From positions 1-64,000 of the forward strand of contig CAYTTY010000006.1 of NCBI GenBank assembly GCA_964440935.1: a stretch of 64,000 nt of DNA. The letters run 5' to 3'. The notes under the pieces are model-generated. The model saw only the letters and a program-made list of their open reading frames with translations, did no database searches and had not been told where the DNA came from. Each line of letters opens with the position of its first letter. The stretch's first letter is position 1. Made by a program: the position numbers and the translations under genes. This stretch comes from WJJR01 sp964440935. Its GTDB lineage: Bacteria > Zixibacteria > MSB-5A5 > WJJR01. Of the stretch, positions 34,350-40,839 are shown in pieces.

Positions 34350-34991
34350 ATGGATTTTATGACGTCCGTAGGTGTATGGGTAGCGGCGTTTCTGACGCTG
34401 TCGATCTTTTCGTTCTTATATAAGGACAATCCCTTCTATAAGTTCGCGGAGCACCTCATGGTCGGCGTATCGGCCGGGTACTGGGTCATTCTGCTGTTTT
34501 ACAATGTGCTCTTGCCCGATGCCATTGACCCCTTGTTCACCGAAGGCAAGTGGTACTACATCATCCCGCTCATTCTGGGCTTGTTGATGTGGACGCGTCT
34601 GTTTAAGAAGACGGCGTGGATTTCGCGGTATCCGTTGGCGTTCTATCTCGGCATTGCGACCGGTGTGGCGATTCCACTCGAAATGAAAGCCAAGGTGATT
34701 GAGCAGTTGTACGGTTCGGTCGGTTTGGTTGTACAAATGCATGAAATGGACGCCGGATTCGGCACGGTGATCAACAACGTGGTCATTCTGGTAGGCGTCC
34801 TGTCCTCTTTGATCTACTTTTTCTTCTCGAAAGCACACACCGGCATCACCGGACGCGTGTCACAGCTCGGCATCGGCGTTCTGATGATCGGCTTCGGCGC
34901 ATCGTTCGGCTTCACGGTGATGGCGCGTGTGTCGCTGCTGATTGAGCGTGTGCAGTTCCTCTTGTTCGAGTGGCTGAAGCTCGGCGCGTAG
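34350..34991 (+). CDS. Module 3 D: multi-TM membrane protein
   Basis: 213 residues, about six TM helices. Carries FSFLYKDNPFYKFAEHLMVGVSAGYW and YFFFSKAHTGITGRVSQLGIGVLMIGFGASFGFTVMARVSLLIER. It lacks the first TM helix present in the other two D proteins. It follows C by 5 bp and ends the third module. Confidence 0.75.
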   Translation: MDFMTSVGVWVAAFLTLSIFSFLYKDNPFYKFAEHLMVGVSAGYWVILLFYNVLLPDAIDPLFTEGKWYYIIPLILGLLMWTRLFKKTAWISRYPLAFYLGIATGVAIPLEMKAKVIEQLYGSVGLVVQMHEMDAGFGTVINNVVILVGVLSSLIYFFFSKAHTGITGRVSQLGIGVLMIGFGASFGFTVMARVSLLIERVQFLLFEWLKLGA

Positions 34992-35004
34992 GTTGCTGCA
35001 AACT

Positions 35005-35166
35005 CGTGTCGTGTCCCGGAAGTCGGTTCAATAAGTTGTACGGGTGCCACTGACCTTGGTCAGTGAGAGTACGAGCGTGCTCGTCGGGTCATCCGGAGCC
35101 CGATAGTCAGGAGCCCGGCGCGGTCACGCGGTCGTGAACGCAACGGCATTGCGTGCGCCGTGCTCC
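35005..35166. repeat. Degenerate repeat, second family
   Basis: Starts with CGTGTCGTGTCCCGGAAGTC, which also opens the insertion at 57190. Contains small palindromes (GTGCCACTGACCTTGGTCAGTG; GAGCGTGCTC). No coding potential. Confidence 0.5.
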
Positions 35167-35432
35167 TATAGCGATTGTCAGAAATATTGTCCGTTTGCGT
35201 CAGCGATCCATTCGGGTGAAACAGCTCACCGCTGTCATCCCCTCGAACGCGGGGATCCATTTTGAACGCACTATAGCGGTTGTCAGAAGAACTGTCCGAT
35301 TCCAGCGTGCCGTCATGCGCCCACGCGTGACGGCTATCTCCCGTACCGACAAGGCGTCACCCGAGGGCGGGTGACGCCACACATGACCACCGTGTTGGCT
35401 TCAAACGGACAATATTTCTGACAATCGCTATA
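35167..35432. repeat. MITE with perfect 31-bp terminal inverted repeats
   Basis: 35167-35197 and 35402-35432 are exact inverted copies (TATAGCGATTGTCAGAAATA...). A second terminal-repeat-like segment at 35272 (TATAGCGGTTGTCAGAAGAA) shows that another copy is nested inside. No ORF. The TA ends would suit an IS630/mariner-type transposase acting in trans; this is inference. Confidence 0.85.
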
Positions 35433-35499
35433 AGAGACTCAAATGGATTCCCTCTTTCGCGGGAATGACAACAAGTTAGACGTTTTCTGGATTACGTAG

Positions 35500-35756
35500 C
35501 CGAATGCCGGGAATGCCATGGGTGGAGGGAAGTGACGGGACAGCTGATGCACTCGTGATACTCGGGCTATCGGACAAGAATTCTGACAATCGCTCTGACC
35601 TACGGTTTATGCAATACACCCCTACGAAAACTCGCAGACTGCATGGTGCACCCCTTTCAACACTGCCCCCAAGGCCCAGGACACACAAATGTCATCAAAA
35701 ACACACGGTGCCTCATGTCCTCTCAATCGAACATGTAATTTGACAATCGCTCTAAT
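35500..35756. repeat. Degenerate repeat remnants
   Basis: Two right-end fragments (AAGAATTCTGACAATCGCTC near 35580-35599; TTTGACAATCGCTCTAAT near 35739-35756) with a decayed copy of the CCCAAGGCCCAGGACAC arm between them. Confidence 0.55.
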
Positions 35757-35800
35757 CCCAATCGGGCCCATCAAGGCGCGCGCGTCGGACGGGCGTTTCA

Positions 35801-36058
35801 TTACCATCCGATAAACAGCAGATGCACCATGATTCCGGCGGTCCACAACTCGAAACCGATCACCAAAAACAAAAATCCCGGACCACGATACCGGGATTTG
35901 AGTTTCCAGATCGGTGCGCGGTCTTTCGGGTCGGTGGATCCGATCATTGGCGCATCGGAGCGGCGGTAGAACAGCGATACATACATCAACGCCAGTCCGA
36001 GGAGCGACGCGATCGACGTAATGGCGCCGAGTACTGTTGGTCCGTCAGTGCTGTACAT
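35801..36058 (-). CDS. Two-TM mini-protein, paralogue 4
   Basis: 85 residues. TM1 about 9-29 (VLGAITSIASLLGLALMYVSLFY), a basic cytosolic or periplasmic loop with RRSDAPMIGSTDPKDRAPIWKLKSRYRGPGF, and TM2 (LFLVIGFELWTAGIMVHLLFIGW). The order TM, RxxxAP, N/DPK, P.WK, RxPGF, TM is shared by the proteins at 36083, 36406 and 37059. It is the last gene of the minus-strand cluster. Family not recognised. Confidence 0.65.
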   Translation of the reverse strand: MYSTDGPTVLGAITSIASLLGLALMYVSLFYRRSDAPMIGSTDPKDRAPIWKLKSRYRGPGFLFLVIGFELWTAGIMVHLLFIGW

Positions 36059-36082
36059 GGGGTTGCGTGTGTTTTGGGATCG

Positions 36083-36385
36083 TTACGGCCATGGTAGTGA
36101 CCACCAGTGGTCCCAGCCGACGAACATGAGACGCCAGATCAATCCGACGTTCAGCAGGTACCAGCCGGCCATCAGAAACGCAAATCCCGGCGGACGAAGG
36201 AACCGTTTCAGCCGGGTCACAGACGGCCACCAGTACCTGGGTTTGAACATGAGACACAGAGGCCTGTTTTGCCTGCGAAAACGGAACGCGTACACGAACA
36301 AGACCGCGCCGCACACGCTCAGGATCGCCGTGAATGCCGACAGGTACGGACGATACGGAATGAGCCACTCGGTGCCTTCAATCAT
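36083..36385 (-). CDS. Two-TM mini-protein, paralogue 3
   Basis: 100 residues. TM1 (LSAFTAILSVCGAVLFVYAF), RRQNRPLCLMFKPRYWWPSVTRLKRFLRPPGF loop, TM2 (AFLMAGWYLLNVGLIWRLMFVGW). The RPPGF signature links it to its neighbours. ATG 36385, 20 bp after the preceding gene. Confidence 0.65.
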   Translation of the reverse strand: MIEGTEWLIPYRPYLSAFTAILSVCGAVLFVYAFRFRRQNRPLCLMFKPRYWWPSVTRLKRFLRPPGFAFLMAGWYLLNVGLIWRLMFVGWDHWWSLPWP

Positions 36386-36405
36386 TGTGACGTTGGTACG
36401 TCATG

Positions 36406-36657
36406 TCAACACGGCCACGGGAGCAAAATCACACGTACGATAAACGCCACGGCGAAGATTGCATAACCCGCCATCATCAGAACAAAACCCGGCGGACGGA
36501 ACCATGCGCGTTGCTTCCACATGGGTGTCCACTTCTTCGGATTCCAGATGAATCCGCGCGGCGCCTCCGCGGTGCGAAAGAACAGTGAACCGACAAACAT
36601 CAGCAGTCCAACAAGCATCGCGACAGCCGTGATGATTGCGATTGTGCTTTCTGCCAT
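36406..36657 (-). CDS. Two-TM mini-protein, paralogue 2
   Basis: 83 residues, ATG 36657 directly after a strong AGGAGG site, which supports translation. TM1 (IITAVAMLVGLLMFVGSLFF), RTAEAPRGFIWNPKKWTPMWKQRAWFRPPGF loop, TM2 (VLMMAGYAIFAVAFIVRVILL). Size and topology resemble small immunity proteins, but no homology to a known immunity family is claimed. Confidence 0.72.
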   Translation of the reverse strand: MAESTIAIITAVAMLVGLLMFVGSLFFRTAEAPRGFIWNPKKWTPMWKQRAWFRPPGFVLMMAGYAIFAVAFIVRVILLPWPC

Positions 36658-36739
36658 AAAAGCCTCCTATTTCCACGATCACTTGGCTTTCTGGTGGTCA
36701 GGCATCGATAAACGTCCAGTCCCCGCTAAGGAAAGTCAC

Positions 36740-37015
36740 TCAAAAATCAAACAACCAACTCGCAATCTCTGCGACTACACATCCTGCTGCGACTGTCCCG
36801 CACACAACGCACACTACATTACTATCGAGTCCGATCGGGCACTTGACCATGCCACATGCGCCGGCGTCGTAACAAACACATTCCAAATCACACGCCGGCT
36901 TGACCATCGGCCCGCGCTCGTACGCCGGGATGATCTCCGATTTGGCCCAATTGACAAATGCCGTATCGTTGACAAGTGCCATCACCGCCAGAAGACTGCA
37001 CTTTCGAGTGTCCAT
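36740..37015 (-). pseudogene. 5'-truncated paralogue of the eight-Cys lipoprotein
   Basis: 91 codons from ATG 37015 (an in-frame TTG at 37075 overlaps the upstream gene). LVNDTAFVNWAKSEIIPAYERG and MVKPACDLECVC... align with the C-terminus of the protein at 37485-38345. The eight cysteines are kept in the same spacing (C-x3-C-x-C-x5-C-x4-C-x9-C-x2-C-x6-C). The signal peptide and about 190 residues of the other protein are missing and there is no clear ribosome-binding site. Probably a gene fragment, though the Cys domain itself is undamaged. Confidence 0.55.
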
Positions 37016-37058
37016 TGCTCTGTCGCGTTCACAGGTAGTCGCAATGGTGCGCCGCAGT

Positions 37059-37301
37059 CTACCATATCCACCCAATAAATATCCAATGCATTGCGATCCC
37101 GATCACGAACAGAGCCCAGCCTCCCACCATGAGCGTATATCCGGGCGGTCGGAACCACGTCCGCATCTCCCGGTTCCACATCGGTTTCCAATGCCTGGGA
37201 TTCAGTGATCCAAAAGGCGGTGCCTCGGGAGTTCGAAACATTGCCGAAGCAAAGAACAAGACTCCTCCGAGAATAATCAGAGCTGAGGATGTGATCAGCA
37301 T
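37059..37301 (-). CDS. Two-TM mini-protein, paralogue 1
   Basis: 80 residues from ATG 37301, preceded by GGAGGTG; the open frame extends further upstream but without a ribosome-binding site. TM1 (LITSSALIILGGVLFFASAMF), RTPEAPPFGSLNPRHWKPMW...TWFRPPGY loop, TM2 (TLMVGGWALFVIGIAMHWIFIGW). Very close in layout to the protein at 36406 (RTAEAP...NPKKWTPMW...RPPGF). It lies directly downstream of the eight-Cys lipoprotein. Confidence 0.7.
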   Translation of the reverse strand: MLITSSALIILGGVLFFASAMFRTPEAPPFGSLNPRHWKPMWNREMRTWFRPPGYTLMVGGWALFVIGIAMHWIFIGWIW

Positions 37302-37441
37302 AGAGCACCTCCGTAGCCGACGCGATTGGAGATCGTGTCGAAAATGATCTGGTATACTCCGAAACAGGCCGTGATTGTTGCCGTTCTCGCTTGCCAAACT
37401 GCAATTGTGCGCTCGATCATCAGTGTGTTCCAAACGGCACT

Positions 37442-37472
37442 CGTATCCCCGTGCTGTGAACACGGGGATACG
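37442..37472 (-). terminator. Strong hairpin after the eight-Cys lipoprotein gene
   Basis: Perfect 12-bp arms CGTATCCCCGTG / CACGGGGATACG with a 7-base loop, 13 bp beyond the stop at 37485. No T-run follows, so it may limit or process read-through into the mini-protein genes rather than terminate fully. Confidence 0.55.
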
Positions 37473-37484
37473 GTGCGCAGCACA

Positions 37485-38345
37485 TTATCGGTCACTCCAA
37501 TTGTTGACAATTGCGGCGATACCGCATGCAAGAGACGTCCCAACACAGGCATCGCACATAAAGTTCATCCAGCCGCCGCCGAATGTGCATTTGAAGTACG
37601 AACAGACACTTGCAATCCCGCAAATACATTCTGCATCGCAGGCCGGCTTCATCGCCGGACCCATTTGATACGCAGGGACGATAGTCGACGCCATCCAGTT
37701 TGCGAAGGATGTGTCGTTCACCAAGAGCATCATTGTCGAACCTTCAATGTTGTCGTCGAGTGTCCGCGCCGGACTCCATGGGGCGGAATGGTAGAATTCA
37801 ACAAAATCATCGCCAGCGATAATCTCGGAGGGCTCGCCACGAATGTATTCGAATTGCGCGGCCTGGCCGTTAATCTCATAGAATTCAACAACGGCACTCC
37901 CTTCAACTCTCATTGTCGCGGCTAGCTCATCAAATGCTGTGCTTTCATGTAGTGACGATTGGACAGCGCTCCCATCCATGCCCCATCGTTGCGTGACACA
38001 AGCAATCATGCTATTGTGTTCATCGAAGAGTGTTACTTCGATGCCCTCACCGTCGAGTCCGGCACTCTTGGCGAGCCGCAGTGTACGGTCACGCGGAATG
38101 CCGTCGTCGTAGGTGACCCGCAGGTCGATATCGTACTGATCCTGTGGTTGCAGATGCACCGGATCATACGGCATGACCTCGACGACGGCGGCAGGCAATG
38201 CCACTTCCAATGCCGGCTTCAGCGCTTCGGTTTCGTTTACGGGATCGTTCATAACGCGATCCGCTTGCGTTCTATCGTCAGCGATGTTGCAGCCGCCGAT
38301 GGCCCATAGCGTCGCGACGGCTACTAGTGTGTATCGGAATCTCAT
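37485..38345 (-). CDS. Lipoprotein with eight-cysteine C-terminal domain
   Basis: 286 residues from ATG 38345, preceded by AAGGAGGAG; the open frame to 38510 is not used because it crosses the leader. Lipoprotein signal (LVAVATLWAIGGC, lipobox IGGC). The central part (about 60-200) is beta-rich with no recognised domain. The last ~80 residues begin LVNDTSFANWMASTIVPAY and end in a cysteine cluster C-x3-C-x-C-x5-C-x4-C-x10-C-x2-C-x6-C within a hydrophobic stretch. A signal, spacer and Cys-rich tail recalls bacteriocin preproproteins such as halocin C8, but no sequence match is claimed. It is driven by the sigma-54-type promoter at 38591-38609. Confidence 0.75.
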   Translation of the reverse strand: MRFRYTLVAVATLWAIGGCNIADDRTQADRVMNDPVNETEALKPALEVALPAAVVEVMPYDPVHLQPQDQYDIDLRVTYDDGIPRDRTLRLAKSAGLDGEGIEVTLFDEHNSMIACVTQRWGMDGSAVQSSLHESTAFDELAATMRVEGSAVVEFYEINGQAAQFEYIRGEPSEIIAGDDFVEFYHSAPWSPARTLDDNIEGSTMMLLVNDTSFANWMASTIVPAYQMGPAMKPACDAECICGIASVCSYFKCTFGGGWMNFMCDACVGTSLACGIAAIVNNWSDR

Positions 38346-38458
38346 TGCTCTCCTCCTTAGTGTCAAGTCAAAATGCCTCCTGTCATCGTTGCGATTCGCT
38401 CTCACTGCCTGTTCATTGCGCCCTCCTTTTGCGTATTCGTTCCAAGCCATGCTCCCCC

Positions 38459-38607
38459 CATCGCGGGGCGCCGGGTGGCAGATCGGCTCGCTGCGGCGTG
38501 TTGGCCACATCGGACCGGACGGCGCCCCTGCGATGCCGGAGGTGATGATGCGTTTGATCCGGCGAGCATGACGGTTGCCCGGTGTGCGCTATGGCAATTG
38601 GTGTGCC
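38459..38607 (-). ncRNA. Conserved structured 5' leader, copy 1
   Basis: A 149-bp block about 94% identical to 39979-40126. It spans from the sigma-54-type promoter into the leader of the lipoprotein gene. Arms CATCGCGGGGCGCC (38459-38472) and GGCGCCCCTGCGATG (38521-38535) form a long stem enclosing a GTGGC/GCCAC stem; differences between the copies cluster in the inner loop. This suggests a conserved RNA structure (about 110 nt before the start region) that may control translation or read-through. No known riboswitch class recognised. Confidence 0.6.
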
Positions 38608-38609
38608 AA
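38591..38609 (-). promoter_or_regulatory. Sigma-54-type promoter, copy 1
   Basis: On the minus strand TTGGCACACCAATTGCCAT: GG (38607-38606), ten bases, GC (38595-38594), with the full TGGCAC and TTGC boxes of the -24/-12 consensus. Predicted start near 38582, giving a leader of about 237 nt before ATG 38345. Confidence 0.8.
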
Positions 38610-38690
38610 CGTGCTGCCACTAGTGTAGTTGATGATATCGCTTGTATATCAATGACTTGGGAAATTACGCTCGAATGGGCATCCGGTGAG

Positions 38691-38777
38691 TGCGTCGGGT
38701 TAATGACGCAGTCGCGCCGCAGCGTTACGTTAACACATTGTGAGGCAACGCAAACGCGTGCGTCAGGGGGTGACGCA
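38691..38777. promoter_or_regulatory. Upstream activator sites, copy 1
   Basis: Dyad TGCGTC-N8-GACGCA at 38691-38710, exactly 100 bp from the start of the sigma-54-type promoter box (38591), and a second dyad TGCGTC-N7-GACGCA at 38759-38777. Same sequence, spacing and distance as in copy 2, as expected for enhancer sites of one sigma-54 activator. Confidence 0.7.
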
Positions 38778-38787
38778 GGTGAGGCAC

Positions 38788-39846
38788 TCAGAATGTCAGA
38801 GACAGCCGAGTGCTGGCGCCACAGTCTTCGGGTGTGGTCGCGGATATGCGAAGCGGAATGAGCAGATGGATTCCCGTTTCGGGCTCGAGAATATGGACCG
38901 TATCAATCGTGGTGGAATCGCGGTAGGTAGCCGGTGGGATCCAAATGAGCGAGTCGGTCGAATACGATAGTGGTCGTGACGAGTGAGAGACATCGAACAT
39001 GGGACGGTCCAACTCATGGGCGATATGGCGGATGATGATTCGGACCGTGTCGTCACGACGGCGCGGGATGGTGTAAACGAGAACAGAGTCGTGCGTCTCG
39101 TTGGCTAACTGTTGCAGTTGTGTCCAGTCGAACACCCATAGGCGCTTTCCGTTTGAAGTGACCTCCCGCGTCAGCGGATAATCGCGCGGATTCACTGGCA
39201 CGCCCTGGCCAGGAGGAAGATGACGGGTGGCCGAGAGTTGTTGGGGGGATGCCAAGGGGCCCGATCGCGTGATATTCGGCTGCAACAGGGGCGTCCCGTC
39301 GGGGAGATGCCGGATGGCGACTTTGGTTAAATCGAGCGAGTCGCCGATGATTGTAACGGTGTCGAAGACCTGGTTGCGAAAGCGCCCCGCGCCCCAATAG
39401 CTGGTATCACGCACTGTTTTCCACGGAATTCCACTCGTCACCGCTCCCACCACGGCCGCACAGCCCGGCTTGGTCGGCACGATTTTGCGTTCGATGGTTC
39501 GCACATCGCCAACGCTCAGCGTGTCGTAGATCCATGGTGCATAGTCGAGAAACTGAAAACTGCCATGGCAATGGCGCACAGCCCAGTTGATACTGGCAAA
39601 AGTCGCAGCTCCGCGTTCGGGCTCTGGAATCGGTTGCAGCAACCGGTAGGTCATTGAGATAGACACCGTATCACCGGTTCGCACCGTGTCGGGAAACTGA
39701 AGAGACATATCAATATCGAGACGGGGTAAATGGCCAGCCGGAGGAATGTACGCCCATGCGGTTGACAGCAGGCCGCTCCCGGCAGCACATCCGAGCAACA
39801 TGAGCCCGACAATCAGCTTCGGTAGTCTTCGAACGCGATGGTTCAT
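38788..39846 (-). CDS. Exported protein of unknown function under sigma-54-type control
   Basis: 352 residues, ATG 39846 after GGAGGAC. Signal peptide (LIVGLMLLGCAAGSGLLSTAWA). The rest is beta-rich; an early section (TVRTGDTVSISMTYRLLQP ... VGDVRTIERKIVPTKPG) looks like an Ig-like or TQXA-type sandwich. Later there is a proline-rich linker and VRIIIRHIAHELD. No family recognised. Cysteines: HCHG (about residue 94), KPGC and DCGAS. First gene of the minus-strand cluster, with its own copy of the sigma-54-type promoter and structured leader. Confidence 0.7.
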   Translation of the reverse strand: MNHRVRRLPKLIVGLMLLGCAAGSGLLSTAWAYIPPAGHLPRLDIDMSLQFPDTVRTGDTVSISMTYRLLQPIPEPERGAATFASINWAVRHCHGSFQFLDYAPWIYDTLSVGDVRTIERKIVPTKPGCAAVVGAVTSGIPWKTVRDTSYWGAGRFRNQVFDTVTIIGDSLDLTKVAIRHLPDGTPLLQPNITRSGPLASPQQLSATRHLPPGQGVPVNPRDYPLTREVTSNGKRLWVFDWTQLQQLANETHDSVLVYTIPRRRDDTVRIIIRHIAHELDRPMFDVSHSSRPLSYSTDSLIWIPPATYRDSTTIDTVHILEPETGIHLLIPLRISATTPEDCGASTRLSLTF

Positions 39847-39978
39847 GGTGTGTCCTCCGATGATATGATACAGTCCTCGTTGGTGAGCAAAAGCTCAGAT
39901 AACCCTCTCCGATTGGAATCCTCTGCTCAGCAATATCTCATACCCTCGTTCTTCACACAGCCGAGAACCGACCCTCCT

Positions 39979-40126
39979 CATCGCGGGGCGCCGGGTGGCA
40001 GATCGGCTCGGTGCGGCGTATGGGCCACATCGGACCGGACGGCGCCCCTGCGATGCCGGAGGTGATGATGCGTTGGTCCGACGAGCATGACGGTTGCCCG
40101 GTGTGTGCTATGGCAATTGGTGTGCC
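39979..40126 (-). ncRNA. Conserved structured 5' leader, copy 2
   Basis: Second copy of the block at 38459-38607, one base shorter. The stem CATCGCGGGGCGCC / GGCGCCCCTGCGATG is fully conserved; changes lie in loops (GTGTTGGCC to GTATGGGCC, GTTTGATCC to GTTGGTCC). About 130 non-conserved bases separate it from the ATG at 39846. Confidence 0.6.
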
Positions 40127-40128
40127 GG
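40110..40128 (-). promoter_or_regulatory. Sigma-54-type promoter, copy 2
   Basis: Minus strand CCGGCACACCAATTGCCAT: GG (40126-40125), ten bases, GC (40114-40113). Predicted start near 40101, leader about 255 nt to ATG 39846. Confidence 0.8.
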
Positions 40129-40209
40129 AATATGCGCGTGGATCGGGACCGCTGTAGCTGTTGTACGGCAACGAGTTGGAGGAGTGTTCCGAGGGGTGAT
40201 CCGGTGGAC

Positions 40210-40316
40210 TGCGTCGCGCTGGTGACGCACTGGTGACGCACTCCTGTACTAATCCCTTGCGGGACAGTCGATACGACTGCGTCGCGACTGCGTCATCAGG
40301 CGTCAACAGTGACGCA
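40210..40316. promoter_or_regulatory. Upstream activator sites, copy 2
   Basis: Dyad TGCGTC-N8-GACGCA at 40210-40229, again exactly 100 bp from the promoter box (40110). Further half-sites: TGACGCA at 40233-40239 and 40310-40316, TGCGTC at 40278-40283 and TGCGTCA at 40289-40295. Because the region is shared with the divergent genes at 40526 and 40840, the regulator may also control itself. Confidence 0.7.
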
Positions 40317-40376
40317 CTATCACGAACTGGTCGGACAGGGTGGATCTGCGGAGCATTATTTTTTCGCGAAATTCTA

Positions 40377-40404
40377 TTGACATGGAATAATGGGTTACTA
40401 AATT
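40377..40404 (+). promoter_or_regulatory. Candidate sigma-70-type promoter for the small exported peptide and activator
   Basis: TTGACA (40377-40382), 16-bp spacer, TAAATT (40399-40404), in an AT-rich stretch; about 120 bp before ATG 40526. Confidence 0.5.
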
Positions 40405-40525
40405 GGTAGTGCATCTTAGGGCGATATCAAGGATCAGCGAGAGAGCGACAAGAGAAGAGACCTCATGACGCGCGTGTGGGTGTGTGTCTGAGAGACTGGT
40501 GGCAGAGAAGTCAGGAGGTGTTGTT

Positions 40526-40798
40526 ATGCACCGGATATGGCGTGTAGTGCTGGTTGGTGTGGTGTGTCTGATGATGGCGTGGCCGTCGCTGGGGCTGGCG
40601 TATATTAGCCGTGATCGAATTGTCGATAGGCATCCGGTGGGCCATGTGACGGGCGCTTCAGCCGACGGTGGATCCGACACTAGCACCGGGACCGAGGAGC
40701 TCGATGGCCAATCGGAACAGGAGACAACATCTTCTGACGTGCTGACTATCCCTGCATTTTGGTACGGCGTCATAGTCATTCCTCTTGACGGTTTCTGA
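40526..40798 (+). CDS. Small exported peptide next to the sigma-54 activator
   Basis: 90 residues from ATG 40526, preceded by AGGAGGTG; a longer frame from 40484 has no such site. Sec signal (VVLVGVVCLMMAWPSLGLA), then a short acidic, Ser/Thr/Gly-rich segment (ASADGGSDTSTGTEELDGQSE) and a hydrophobic C-terminus (LTIPAFWYGVIVIPLDGF). No cysteine in the mature part. It lies 41 bp upstream of the activator gene and probably shares its transcript. A signalling or pilot role is speculation. Confidence 0.65.
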   Translation: MHRIWRVVLVGVVCLMMAWPSLGLAYISRDRIVDRHPVGHVTGASADGGSDTSTGTEELDGQSEQETTSSDVLTIPAFWYGVIVIPLDGF

Positions 40799-40839
40799 TC
40801 GCTGGAGGGGTTGTCGGATTAACTGGCTGAGGTTTTGAA

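Noticed and set aside
38402..38620. Coding frames across the duplicated leader block (e.g. 72 codons, minus strand)
   Set aside because: The one-base length difference between the two copies breaks any common frame, so conservation is at the nucleotide or RNA level.
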